The position numbers and the translations under genes were made by a program. Below the pieces are notes generated by a model. The model ran no database searches, had not been told where the DNA came from, and saw only the letters and a list, made by a program, of their open reading frames with translations. Positions 44,283 through 52,838 of a stretch of 64,000 nt of DNA are shown piece after piece. Source of the stretch: an uncultured Clostridium sp. (GTDB lineage: Bacteria > Bacillota > Clostridia > Clostridiales > Clostridiaceae); assembly GCF_937920395.1 (NCBI RefSeq), contig NZ_CALEVF010000036.1, positions 1 to 64,000 on the forward strand, written 5' to 3'. Each line of letters begins with the position of its first letter. Within the stretch, counting starts at the first letter, position 1.

Positions 44283-45773
44283 ATGAATCAAATATATTAT
44301 AAGAGTACTCGTGGAAATGAAAAACTAGTAAAATCAGCAGAAGCTATTGCAAGAGGGCTTAGCGAGGATGGTGGACTTTTTGTACCAACATTAATACCAA
44401 AACTTACTGCATCCCTTGAAGAATTAAAAGAAATGGATTATAAAAAATTAGCATTTACTATAATGAAGGAATTTTTAACTGATTATGATGAAAAAGATTT
44501 AATAGAGTCAATTGACAAGTCATATGATGAAAAATTTGATACAGAAGTTATTGCACCACTTGTAAAGCATGGAGAAACATATTTCCTTGAATTATATCAT
44601 GGACCAACTTTAGCATTTAAGGATATGGCTTTATCAATCTTACCTTATTTATTAAAAAACGCGGTAAAAAAATTAAACATAAATAAAGAAATGATTATTC
44701 TTACAGCAACATCTGGCGATACAGGAAAAGCAGCACTTGAAGGTTTTGCAAATGTAGAGGGAACAAAGATAATAGTATTTTTCCCGCAAGAGGGTGTAAG
44801 CGAGATTCAAAAAAGACAGATGCTAACTCAAACTGGAGATAATACTTTTGTTATAGGAATTGAAGGGAATTTTGATGATGCTCAAAATGGAGTTAAGCAG
44901 ATGCTCACAGATGACAGTCTTCTTGAAAAATTAGAATCTAACAATATGATGTTCTCTTCAGCAAATTCAATAAATATTGGAAGGTTAATACCTCAGGTGG
45001 TTTATTATTTTTATGCATATACTCAGCTCTGTAACAAGGGTGAAATAAAAGTAGGGGAAGAGATAAATTTCTGTGTTCCTACTGGAAATTTTGGAAACAT
45101 ATTAGCTGGATATTATGCAAAGAAAATGGGACTTCCAATTAAAAAGCTAATTTGTGCTTCAAATGAAAATAAAGTTTTATTTGATTTTATAAATATAGGT
45201 ACATACGATAGGGTGCGTGATTTTGTAATTACAATGTCTCCTTCAATGGATATATTAATTTCAAGTAACCTTGAAAGACTTTTATATGCTATTAGTGGGG
45301 AAAATACATCTAAGATAAAAGATCTTATGGATAAGCTTAAAAAAGATGGTAAATATGAGATAGATGATAATATGAAAAAAGAGTTAAAAGACTTCTTCGG
45401 AGGATATGCGAGTGAAGAGGATACAGCAAAAGCAATAACTGCGGTTTATAAAGATACTAATTACGTAATTGATACTCATACTGCGGTTGCTTATTCTGTT
45501 TATAAAAAATATTTAGAAGAAACAAACGATACTACAAAGACAATTATAGTATCTACTGCAAGTCCATATAAATTTACGCCTGATGTTATGAAATCAATAG
45601 ATTCAAAGTACTTTGGTTTAAATGATTTTAAATTAATAAAAGAACTTAGTAAATTAACAAAAGAAGATATTCCAGTGGGTATTAAGGATTTAGAAACAAG
45701 ACCTATACTTCATAAAATTGTCTGTAAAAAGAATGAAATGCAAATGGAAATTGAAAAGATTCTTAATATTTAA
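44283..45773 (+). CDS. thrC: threonine synthase
   Basis: PLP enzyme that converts O-phosphohomoserine to threonine. The 496-residue protein is of the long form: an N-terminal STRGNEKLVKSAEAIARGLSEDGGLFVP segment, the PLP lysine in HGPTLAFKDMALSIL (Lys113), TATSGDTGKAALEGF and the glycine-rich phosphate site VPTGNFGNILAGYYAK. GGGAGG (44268-44273) precedes ATG 44283. It stands between the putative homoserine kinase and hom2, as the last enzyme of the pathway. Confidence 0.97.
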   Translation: MNQIYYKSTRGNEKLVKSAEAIARGLSEDGGLFVPTLIPKLTASLEELKEMDYKKLAFTIMKEFLTDYDEKDLIESIDKSYDEKFDTEVIAPLVKHGETYFLELYHGPTLAFKDMALSILPYLLKNAVKKLNINKEMIILTATSGDTGKAALEGFANVEGTKIIVFFPQEGVSEIQKRQMLTQTGDNTFVIGIEGNFDDAQNGVKQMLTDDSLLEKLESNNMMFSSANSINIGRLIPQVVYYFYAYTQLCNKGEIKVGEEINFCVPTGNFGNILAGYYAKKMGLPIKKLICASNENKVLFDFINIGTYDRVRDFVITMSPSMDILISSNLERLLYAISGENTSKIKDLMDKLKKDGKYEIDDNMKKELKDFFGGYASEEDTAKAITAVYKDTNYVIDTHTAVAYSVYKKYLEETNDTTKTIIVSTASPYKFTPDVMKSIDSKYFGLNDFKLIKELSKLTKEDIPVGIKDLETRPILHKIVCKKNEMQMEIEKILNI

Positions 45774-45824
45774 TGGCATTTCAAATGGTGATTTATATAA
45801 GGGTTTGGGAAAGGAGAATTAGAC

Positions 45825-47114
45825 ATGGAAAAGGTCAAAATAGCTATTTTAGGGTTTGGTAATGTAGGTACAGGTGTATGGAAAATATTACATGAGAATA
45901 AAAAAGAAATTATGAAACGTTCAAATTATGAAATAGAGGTAGCTAAAATACTTGTAAAAGACATAAATAAAAAGAGAGATATTAAAATAGCTCCTGGAAT
46001 ATTAACAGATAATATTGATGATATTATTAACGATGAGAGTATAAAGATTGTTGTTGAACTTATAGGTGGACGTAATGAGGCTAAGGATTATATGATACGT
46101 GCGATGAAAGCTAAAAAACATATTGTAACTGCTAATAAATTAGTAATTGCAAACTGGGGCAAGGAATTATTCAAAATAGCTGACGCAGAAAATGTATTAT
46201 TTTGTTATGAAGCAAGCGTAGCTGGTGGAATACCGATAATACGTGAAATTAATGAGAGTCTTACAGCGAATAGGATTGAGCAGATAATAGGAATTATAAA
46301 TGGGACAACTAATTATATATTAAGTAAAATGACTATAGATGGAAGTAGTTTCAATGAGGCATTAAAAGAGGCCCAAGATAAGGGTTATGCAGAAGCTGAT
46401 CCAACTTCTGATGTTGATGGTTATGATGCCGTATATAAACTTGCTATAATGTCTTCATTAGCTTTTGGAACTGAAGTAGACCATGATTGTATATATAGAG
46501 AAGGGATAAGAAATATAAGTGCAGTAGACATAGAATATGCTAAAAAATTTGGTTATACTATAAAACTTTTAGCAATAGCTAAGGAGAGAGATAACAAGTT
46601 AGAGCTAAGAGTACATCCAACTCTAGTTCCGTCAACTCATCCTATGGCAAATGTAAATGATGCATATAATGCAATTATGATAAAAGGAAATGCAGTTGGA
46701 GAATTAATGCTGTACGGAAAAGGTGCAGGGGATCTGCCAACAGGGAGTGCCGTTGTTGGGGATATAATATCAATACTTAGAAATAATGTAAAGCCAGCTG
46801 AGATAAAAAAATTAGGTGGAGCCTTTGAGTTTAAACAAGTGAAAAAAGAACAGGAAAATGAATCTGAATTTTATATAAGACTCGATTTTAAAGATCAAGC
46901 GCGGGTTTTAGGAGACGCGGCCAATATATTTGGAGAAAACGATGTTAGTATTGTATCAATTACTCAAGATGTCGAGAGGGTTTACCATTCTTCACTTGCA
47001 TTTATAACACATAAAAGTGCAGAAAAGAATATCAGAAATTCACTTAATAAAATAATACAATTAGATAGTGTAAACAATGTGGAAAGTATAATAAGAATAG
47101 AATCATTTAATTAG
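45825..47114 (+). CDS. hom: homoserine dehydrogenase (copy 2)
   Basis: Second 429-residue homoserine dehydrogenase, by eye more than 80% identical to the copy at 29421-30710. The catalytic domains are nearly the same, including GFGNVGTGV, the TANKLVIANWGKEL region and KGYAEADPTSDVDG. Divergence is concentrated in the C-terminal ACT domain, where DMAGVLG of copy 1 reads DQARVLG here, replacing the conserved glycine with arginine. This suggests different feedback behaviour. AAAGGAGAA precedes ATG 45825. It ends the thr cluster and is followed 12 bp later by structured repeat copy B. Confidence 0.97.
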   Translation: MEKVKIAILGFGNVGTGVWKILHENKKEIMKRSNYEIEVAKILVKDINKKRDIKIAPGILTDNIDDIINDESIKIVVELIGGRNEAKDYMIRAMKAKKHIVTANKLVIANWGKELFKIADAENVLFCYEASVAGGIPIIREINESLTANRIEQIIGIINGTTNYILSKMTIDGSSFNEALKEAQDKGYAEADPTSDVDGYDAVYKLAIMSSLAFGTEVDHDCIYREGIRNISAVDIEYAKKFGYTIKLLAIAKERDNKLELRVHPTLVPSTHPMANVNDAYNAIMIKGNAVGELMLYGKGAGDLPTGSAVVGDIISILRNNVKPAEIKKLGGAFEFKQVKKEQENESEFYIRLDFKDQARVLGDAANIFGENDVSIVSITQDVERVYHSSLAFITHKSAEKNIRNSLNKIIQLDSVNNVESIIRIESFN

Positions 47115-47125
47115 TTTTAACGAGA

Positions 47126-47251
47126 TTTCAGAAGGAAAGTCTCCTACTTCTATAAGTTGAAGTCAAATACATTAGTAGAAATAAAACTTAAGTAGGAGTA
47201 TAAATCTCCTTATGAAGTCGTTAATATGCAACTCCGCAGGAGATGATTTAA
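47126..47251 (+). repeat. structured repeat element, copy B (126 bp)
   Basis: Homologous to copy A and in the same orientation. Starts TTTCAGAAGGAAAGTCTCC and ends CTCCGCAGGAGATGATTTAA. The outer arms TTCAGAAGGA/TCCTTATGAA pair with one mismatch. The nested CTCCTACTT (about 47142-47150) pairs perfectly with AAGTAGGAG (about 47190-47198). The corresponding bases in copy A differ on both sides, hinting at a conserved RNA structure. Confidence 0.8.
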
Positions 47252-47266
47252 CATATTGAGTAAAAA

Positions 47267-47308
47267 AATCCTCCTATAAATGATGCATACATCATTTATA
47301 GGAGGATT
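47267..47308 (-). terminator. terminator of the GT2 gene (minus strand)
   Basis: Perfect 19-bp arms at 47267-47285 and 47290-47308 (CATCATTTATAGGAGGATT) with loop CATA. The T-run is on the minus strand (A7 at 47262-47268 on the plus strand). Confidence 0.88.
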
Positions 47309-47328
47309 CTTGTAAATATGAGGTCTAC

Positions 47329-48357
47329 TTAATTACCTATGGCTTCACCTTTTGAAGTTATTTTCAAATCGTATATTTCAGGTGATCTATTTCCTTTAAA
47401 AGTCACAGTGTTTTTAAGTTCTTTATAGCTTAATGTGCTTGACACAATATATAAAGGTCTATTTTTACTCTCATCAGAAATTCTTGCAATATATTGTCCC
47501 ATAATAGCCATAAAGCAGAACATTAAGCCAAACATCATAAGGCTAATTGAAAGGATTAAACCTAAGTTTAATATAGCACTTTTATTGATCATAGAGGTTA
47601 CGATAGTGCTAATTAATAAAACAGTTCCTATTAAGCCACTGAAGACGCCAAAGTATCCATCAATTACCAATGGCTTATAAGAAAATGAAGTTATTCCGTC
47701 AAATGCTAATGTAAACATCTTTTTAAGAGAATATTTTGTTTCGCCGGCAAATCTTTCTTTACGTACAAATTTTACAAATGTTTGTTTGTACCCAATCCAA
47801 CTAACCAAACCTCTTATATATCTGTTCTTTTCTGGTAATGAATTAAGAGCATCACATACTTTTCTGTCAATAAGTCTAAAATCTCCAGTATCAACTGGAA
47901 TATCTATAGTTGTCATGCTTTTTAGTAGTCTGTAGTATACACTAGATGTGAACTTTTTAAAAAAGGTTTCGCCAACCCTTTTGACCCTTTTCCCATAGAC
48001 TACATCATAACCTTCTTTCCATTTTGATATCATGTCGAGTATTGCTTCAGGTGGGTCTTGAAGATCAGCATCTATTACTACAACAGCATCACCTATTGCC
48101 TGCTTCATTCCTGCAGTGATGGCAGCTTGATGTCCAAAATTTCTTGAAAAATTTATAAGTTTTATATTTTTGTCTATTCTGCATATGTTTTCGACTTTAT
48201 TTCTTGTCGCATCATGACTACCATCATTAACAAATAGAATTTCATAATTTCCGTTTGCATTATCCATAACAGATTTTAATCTTTTATAACTCTCATCTAT
48301 AACAAGTTCTTCATTATATAAAGGTACTACTACTGAATAAATAATCCCATTACTCAT
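47329..48357 (-). CDS. GT2 glycosyltransferase, polyprenyl-phosphate sugar synthase type
   Basis: Membrane-anchored family 2 glycosyltransferase that most likely charges undecaprenyl phosphate with a sugar (GtrB/YkcC/CsbB type). The 342-residue protein has the catalytic GT-A fold VVVPLYNEELVIDESY, VNDGSHDATR, NFGHQAAITAGMKQA and VVIDADLQDPPE (DxD-like), then RLIDRKV and GLVSWIGYKQ. Two C-terminal membrane helices (about 225-300) complete it. ATG 48357 follows AAGGGA at 8 nt; upstream in-frame ATG and TTG codons overlap the ribosome site. It could supply the GT39-type enzymes encoded nearby. Confidence 0.93.
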   Translation of the reverse strand: MSNGIIYSVVVPLYNEELVIDESYKRLKSVMDNANGNYEILFVNDGSHDATRNKVENICRIDKNIKLINFSRNFGHQAAITAGMKQAIGDAVVVIDADLQDPPEAILDMISKWKEGYDVVYGKRVKRVGETFFKKFTSSVYYRLLKSMTTIDIPVDTGDFRLIDRKVCDALNSLPEKNRYIRGLVSWIGYKQTFVKFVRKERFAGETKYSLKKMFTLAFDGITSFSYKPLVIDGYFGVFSGLIGTVLLISTIVTSMINKSAILNLGLILSISLMMFGLMFCFMAIMGQYIARISDESKNRPLYIVSSTLSYKELKNTVTFKGNRSPEIYDLKITSKGEAIGN

Positions 48358-48483
48358 TGTTATCATTCCCTTCAAATTATATTTTTAAATTCGCTTTTAA
48401 TGTTTCTCTATAATTAAAATTATAAGGGTAAATTGTAGAATCAGTATCAAATCAATATGTGAACTTTATGTGATAACTCAAAT

Positions 48484-48512
48484 AAAAGGTTGCCGATAAT
48501 AGGCAACCTTTT
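48484..48512 (-). terminator. terminator of the collagen-like gene
   Basis: AAAAGGTTGCC (48484-48494) and GGCAACCTTTT (48502-48512) form a perfect 11-bp stem, with TTTTATTT on the minus-strand side. Confidence 0.82.
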
Positions 48513-48564
48513 AAGGTAATAAAATTATTTATAAATTGTTAGGACTAAACAAAAATTGATTTTA

Positions 48565-49455
48565 TTAAGCAGTTCTTAAAATAGATAATGTTCCAATAGG
48601 TCCAACTAAACCTGCAAGTACTATACTAACTGGGCCATTTGAATTGTTTACAAATCTAAAATTATCTCCTGCTGTTGCTTGATAAATTACATTAGAACCA
48701 GTTACTGTTGGATTTGTTACTGTAATAGATATACCAGCAATAAAGGTTGAAGGTGATTTTTGCAAATCAATTTCTATAGCAGTGGTTAAAGGATTTGGAG
48801 TAACAGACATCTTCCAGTCGATTGTATAAAGGCCTGTTTTATTAACTGTAAATATACCTGTTGTTGAATTGTAGCTTAAATCTGTACCTACAACATTTAC
48901 AGTATCATAAATAATAGTGCCTCCAACTGGAATAGATATTTTATTTGTTGTTATAACACCATTTAAATACGAATTAAAACCAGGACCAGTAGCTCCAGTG
49001 GGGCCAGCAGGACCAGTAGGACCAGTAGGACCAGTAGGACCAGCGGGGCCAGCAGGACCAGTAGGTCCGGTAGCACCATTAGTGCCAGAAGGGCCAGCAG
49101 GGCCAGTGGCTCCGTTAGTTCCATTAGTTCCGTTAGTACCATTAGGGCCAGCGGGACCAGCAGGACCAGCAGGACCAGTTCGTCCAGTAGGACCGGTTGC
49201 TCCAGCGGGACCAGTAGGGCCAGTTCGTCCAGTAGGACCAGTTTCTCCAGCAGGACCAGTAGGGCCAGTTCGTCCAGTAGGTCCAATTGGACCAGTCGGG
49301 CCAGTTGGTCCAACTATACATTTTGGATGGCAAGGATCACAAGGATCGTGTTTTTTACAAGGATCATGTTTTTTACAAGAATCTTGTTTGTCATAACAAT
49401 CGTTTTTGGGCGGAGTAAAATAGTCATAAGTTTCATCTGATTTATTTTTAATCAA
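48565..49455 (-). CDS. collagen-like triple-helix repeat protein (BclA-like)
   Basis: Surface or exosporium-type protein of 296 residues. A Cys/His/Lys-rich N-terminal region (1-48) has repeats of CKKHDP. About 35 Gly-X-Y triplets follow (49-160), mostly GPTGPTGP, with variants GPAGPAGP and NGTNGTNGT. The C-terminal globular domain (165-296) resembles the TNF/C1q-like BclA head. Many threonines in the triplets are typical O-glycosylation sites. The start is TTG 49455 after AAGGAAGGTG. A tandem 11-bp repeat lies about 70-100 bp upstream. A GT2-TPR gene lies just upstream on the same strand. Spore location is inferred. Confidence 0.93.
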   Translation of the reverse strand: MIKNKSDETYDYFTPPKNDCYDKQDSCKKHDPCKKHDPCDPCHPKCIVGPTGPTGPIGPTGRTGPTGPAGETGPTGRTGPTGPAGATGPTGRTGPAGPAGPAGPNGTNGTNGTNGATGPAGPSGTNGATGPTGPAGPAGPTGPTGPTGPAGPTGATGPGFNSYLNGVITTNKISIPVGGTIIYDTVNVVGTDLSYNSTTGIFTVNKTGLYTIDWKMSVTPNPLTTAIEIDLQKSPSTFIAGISITVTNPTVTGSNVIYQATAGDNFRFVNNSNGPVSIVLAGLVGPIGTLSILRTA

Positions 49456-49526
49456 TATTAGACACCTTCCTTATTGATAATATTTTCTATATTTATTTAA
49501 AACGTTTTATTCTCTTTTATTAGTAT

Positions 49527-49558
49527 GCTTGTACTTTTTTATATAAAGCTTGTACTTT
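49527..49558 (-). promoter_or_regulatory. tandem 11-bp repeat upstream of the collagen-like gene
   Basis: GCTTGTACTTT occurs at 49527-49537 and 49548-49558, exactly 21 bp apart (two helical turns), about 72-103 bp before the TTG start. Binding site for a regulator is possible; I see no clear sigma-E/G/K promoter. Confidence 0.4.
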
Positions 49559-49627
49559 CTATACATAGTATGCGGATACTTCGTTTTTGTGTTAAACAGA
49601 GATAGTAAGAATTTAATCAATTCAAAA

Positions 49628-49656
49628 AAATATAGATTAAATTATAATCTATATTT
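49628..49656 (-). terminator. terminator of the GT2-TPR gene
   Basis: AAATATAGATT (49628-49638) and AATCTATATTT (49646-49656) pair perfectly, with a T7 run on the minus strand. Confidence 0.8.
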
Positions 49657-49684
49657 CTAAACGATGAAAGTAAAATAAATAAGT

Positions 49685-50770
49685 TTATAAGCTATCTAAA
49701 TATATTTTATGATTATTCAATAATCTTTCATCATTAGGCGAAAGATTAATTGCAAGCTTTGAGAATTCTATCGCTTTATCTAGCATATTTAAATGGTAAC
49801 AGCCTAAAGCTGCCAAATCATAAGGTGTATAGTCCCAAGCATTTGCATCGTTAGCAAAGTCAAATGATTTCTCTTTGATTTTTAATGCTTCATTGGCATA
49901 ATAATAAACACTACACCAATCTTCCTCGCTGTATGCTAGTAAAGAGAGGTCTATATAAGGCTCTCTTGAGGAAATAGATTCACTTATTGCTTTATGGAAC
50001 CATTTTTTAGCATTTATTATTTCAGCTTTTTCAAAATATGATTTTCCAATAAATCTCATGGAAGAGGATCTTTCATCTTCCCAAGTTGATGTTGGTAATG
50101 CTAAATACTCTTTTAAGGTTAAAATGCAATCATCCCAGCTATTAGCAAACATATACTCGCGACCAAGATAATACAAATTTCTACTATTGTTAGGATTTTC
50201 TTCCACGGCTAATTTTAATAATGGAAGATTTAAACTTCTATTTTTGTTAACATCAGGGTAATGGTTGTACACTAGTCCCTTAATATATACTTGATTTTCT
50301 TCACCTTCACCTATATATTCTAAGATTTCATGTGTTGGATATATCCATTTATAACCATGCCTTGAGTGAATTCTTGACCAAGTATATTGAACGGCGGGCG
50401 TACCATCAGCATTAATGCTCCAATTATATAGATATGATCCTCTTGTGGTTTCTTTTGTCCATGCATTTTCTAAATGCTCTCTCCAACCATCCTCAATTAC
50501 ATCATCAAGATCTGAAGATACACATATATCCATATATTCTGGAATAAATTTTAAACATTCATTTCTTGAGTAATCAAATCGAAAGGGGGTAGCATTTATA
50601 GAATAAACAACAGCACCTCTTTCTTTTAGCTTATTAATTGTATCATCAGTAGAGCCAGTATCTACAACTATAACAACATCAGCGTTACTAACATGATCCA
50701 TAAAGCGGTCAACAAACTGTTCTTCATTTTTGCAGATTGCATATACGCAAATTTTATATTTACCTTTCAT
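49685..50770 (-). CDS. GT2 family glycosyltransferase with C-terminal TPR-like repeats
   Basis: Soluble glycosyltransferase of 361 residues. The GT-A domain (1-200) has YAICKNEEQFVDRFMDHV, VVDTGSTDDTINKL, RNECLKFI and a SSDLDDVIEDGW DxD-type segment. The rest (about 205-361) forms helical TPR-like repeats (NLYYLGREYMFANSWDDCILTLKEYL and YDLAALGCYHLNMLDKAIEFSKLAINLSP). AGGAGG precedes ATG 50770. It lies immediately upstream of the collagen-like gene on the same strand, which suggests it may glycosylate that protein's triplets; this is inference. Terminators bound it on both sides. Confidence 0.9.
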   Translation of the reverse strand: MKGKYKICVYAICKNEEQFVDRFMDHVSNADVVIVVDTGSTDDTINKLKERGAVVYSINATPFRFDYSRNECLKFIPEYMDICVSSDLDDVIEDGWREHLENAWTKETTRGSYLYNWSINADGTPAVQYTWSRIHSRHGYKWIYPTHEILEYIGEGEENQVYIKGLVYNHYPDVNKNRSLNLPLLKLAVEENPNNSRNLYYLGREYMFANSWDDCILTLKEYLALPTSTWEDERSSSMRFIGKSYFEKAEIINAKKWFHKAISESISSREPYIDLSLLAYSEEDWCSVYYYANEALKIKEKSFDFANDANAWDYTPYDLAALGCYHLNMLDKAIEFSKLAINLSPNDERLLNNHKIYLDSL

Positions 50771-50894
50771 GTAAAAACCTCCTAATAAACAAGTATTTAT
50801 GGCACAGTATATTATATGGTCAGAAATAATTATGGGTTACATAGAATTGCTCATAGTATAATAATGCAAATAAATAAGGAATATTATCAAAAAG

Positions 50895-50932
50895 AAAAAA
50901 TAACCAACAATTTAATTTGTTGGTTATTTTTT
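50895..50932 (-). terminator. bidirectional-type terminator
   Basis: AAAAAATAACCAACAA (50895-50910) and TTGTTGGTTATTTTTT (50917-50932) are perfect 16-nt arms with T-runs on both strands. It follows the 50949-51191 gene remnant on the minus strand. Confidence 0.85.
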
Positions 50933-50948
50933 AGATGCTTTATCTTTA

Positions 50949-51191
50949 TTAAGCGTACACATCAAGTATGTTATCACTAGTAGAATTAGTAGATTTTGTA
51001 GAACTACTTTTTAAAAGGTTTAAACTACTATCGTTAGTTTTTGATGTTTGCTCCGTACTAGATGTTTGCTCTGTTTTTCCAGATTGCTTTTGAGCAATTT
51101 GTGATTCGATTTGCTGTATTTTAGCTTCAATAACTAAAGCTTTGGCCGTTTTTGTTTTTTCATCATCCTTGCTTGAACTAATAGCATTTAT
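50949..51191 (-). pseudogene. remnant of a FlxA-like/low-complexity ORF lacking a start
   Basis: An open minus-strand frame of about 80 codons reads NAISSSKDDEKTKTAKALVIE, then KIQQIESQIAQKQ, a Ser/Thr-rich stretch and ends NILDVYA. It has no ATG, GTG or TTG near its 5' end, where a stop codon (51192-51194) cuts the frame. The composition (short coiled coil plus Ser/Thr tail) and a terminator right behind suggest the 3' part of a decayed gene. The region 50771-50894 and 51195-51298 shows nothing else. The identity is a guess. Confidence 0.5.
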
Positions 51192-51298
51192 TTACCTAAT
51201 ATAGATTGTCTAAGTATACCGTAGATATGTGGCAATAATGTGGGAAAGCTGTGGCAATTGCAAACACAATGTGAACATAAGATTGTGGTATACATACT

Positions 51299-52450
51299 TT
51301 ATTTATAATTTCCTTGCTCATTAACTAAATGAATTTTAAATGAGTAAATTAAATCGATTATAACTAGAAACAACACTACAGAAGCTGCAATTATAAAATT
51401 AGTTGATGCGTTATATAAAAATGGTAGATAACATACTAATGAAGCTAAAGGTATTATTATAGCTATATAAAATTTCTTTGGAAAAGAAAAGGCATATAGT
51501 AGTGAAATTATGTCTGCCATAAAGAAATACCTCTCATGCATATGTGGTAACAAAAATGGAATAATTATAGAAAATAATAGGGATAATTCTATAATATTAT
51601 CATACTTAATAACTTTTATATATTTAATGCTTACATAAAAGATAATAAGAACAACCACAAGGGTAAATATAATTCCAATATTACTTATAAGGGTTGTATT
51701 GCTAAATAAATTGCTAGGAAACCATTGATATATTGAAGGTGCGTTAGAGGTTAGATTTTTATATTCACTGGATTGATTAATATAAATAAGCAAAATATCT
51801 TTTAATGGTCTGCCAACAATTAAACTGGGTATGCTTAGAAACAAATAGGATATGGGTAAAAGTAGTAGATGATATATTTTAATCCTATGTTTAAACAACA
51901 AAATACCGAATAATGGTAGTAAAAAGATTGCTTGGAGTTTAAAGGATACTGCAATGCCATAAAATATTAATGATGTGATTGGTTTTTCACGCAAAATATA
52001 ATAGATAGAACCAATAACAAAGGAAGTAAATATTATATCGCATTGAGCCCATACAGATCCGTTAAATATAACTGTTGGGATAAAAAGTAGAAGTCCAAAA
52101 GCTAGATAGTTAGCTTTTTCATTTCTATATTTAATATTAACAATTTTCATAACGAAAAAAGCAGTCATTATTTCAAAAACAAAAGTTGTCATTTTTACAT
52201 AAAACAACTTATTTATACTTGTGTATGTGCCTAGTGTTAATAAGTACATATATGGCGGGGTGTAATCACCCATTGAGTTTTTTAAAGAGCTAAAACCACC
52301 ACCTGTTTTTATAGTATCAAACCAGCGGCTTACAAAGGCAGTATAGTCCTGACTTGCAAAAGGTAGGCCGTGAATTCTAACAATTAATGCAAGCCATATG
52401 ATACATGCTAATATAATAAACTTTTTTAAAAATTCTTTATTCTTATCCAT
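51299..52450 (-). CDS. multi-spanning membrane glycosyltransferase (GT39/GT-C like)
   Basis: A 383-residue integral membrane protein with about ten helices. The first extracellular loop begins RIHGLPFASQDYTAFVSRWFDTI and carries an acidic catalytic-type residue after helix 1, as in GT-C mannosyltransferases that use polyprenyl-phosphate sugars. MHERYFFMADIISLLYAF near 295-315 is another family-like element. AGGAGGAG precedes ATG 52450. It ends a minus-strand group with a small exported protein and a GT39 enzyme. The exact sugar and acceptor are unknown. Confidence 0.82.
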   Translation of the reverse strand: MDKNKEFLKKFIILACIIWLALIVRIHGLPFASQDYTAFVSRWFDTIKTGGGFSSLKNSMGDYTPPYMYLLTLGTYTSINKLFYVKMTTFVFEIMTAFFVMKIVNIKYRNEKANYLAFGLLLFIPTVIFNGSVWAQCDIIFTSFVIGSIYYILREKPITSLIFYGIAVSFKLQAIFLLPLFGILLFKHRIKIYHLLLLPISYLFLSIPSLIVGRPLKDILLIYINQSSEYKNLTSNAPSIYQWFPSNLFSNTTLISNIGIIFTLVVVLIIFYVSIKYIKVIKYDNIIELSLLFSIIIPFLLPHMHERYFFMADIISLLYAFSFPKKFYIAIIIPLASLVCYLPFLYNASTNFIIAASVVLFLVIIDLIYSFKIHLVNEQGNYK

Positions 52451-52471
52451 AAATCTCCTCCTGAGCTTAGT

Positions 52472-52732
52472 TTATTTATTTTTGAAATCTCCAGTTGGAG
52501 GATTTCCATTAGGTTTAGTACCACTTTTATTTTTAAAATTACCTTGAGGTCTTGTATCACCTTTTTTATTAAAATTACCTTGTTGCATTTTACCATTTAC
52601 CATTTTAGAAGAACTGTTACTTGTTGCATGGCTTGCGGTATATTTGTATGCATATACAAAGGTTCCCATTATTCCTGAAAGAGTTATTATAAGTGTTAAG
52701 ACTAATATTGATATGTTCTTTTTTATTTTCAT
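52472..52732 (-). CDS. small exported or membrane-anchored protein
   Basis: An 86-residue protein with a basic N-terminus and one hydrophobic helix (about 7-28, ISILVLTLIITLSGIMGTFVYAY), then a low-complexity Asn/Gly/Lys/Pro-rich tail with QGNF repeats. GAGGG precedes ATG 52732. It lies between two membrane glycosyltransferase genes and 21 nt from the downstream one, so it is probably part of that unit. Its Gly/Asn-rich tail is similar in character to the loop of the adjacent GT39 protein. No function is known. Confidence 0.75.
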   Translation of the reverse strand: MKIKKNISILVLTLIITLSGIMGTFVYAYKYTASHATSNSSSKMVNGKMQQGNFNKKGDTRPQGNFKNKSGTKPNGNPPTGDFKNK

Positions 52733-52774
52733 CGATATACCCTCATCTTTCTTGCTCCTTTATATTTTTTTAAT

Positions 52775-52814
52775 AAAAGCAGATTCTATATGTGGACATA
52801 TAGAATCTGCTTTT
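52775..52814 (-). terminator. long perfect hairpin between the GT39 and small-protein genes
   Basis: Perfect 19-nt arms at 52775-52793 and 52796-52814 (ACATATAGAATCTGCTTTT) with a GG loop. T4 is within the stem end, and no longer T-run follows, so termination may be partial. Confidence 0.65.
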
Positions 52815-52838
52815 AAATAAGGTTAATTGAGTTTAATA

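Noticed and set aside
49000-49300. CRISPR-like tandem repeats
   Set aside because: The repeats are 9-nt-periodic triplet codons of a collagen-like protein, with no spacers or constant repeat length.
48917-49396. Plus-strand Pro/Gly/Val repeat ORF opposite the collagen gene
   Set aside because: It is the antisense of the Gly-X-Y triplets; repeat codons leave other frames open. No ribosome site.
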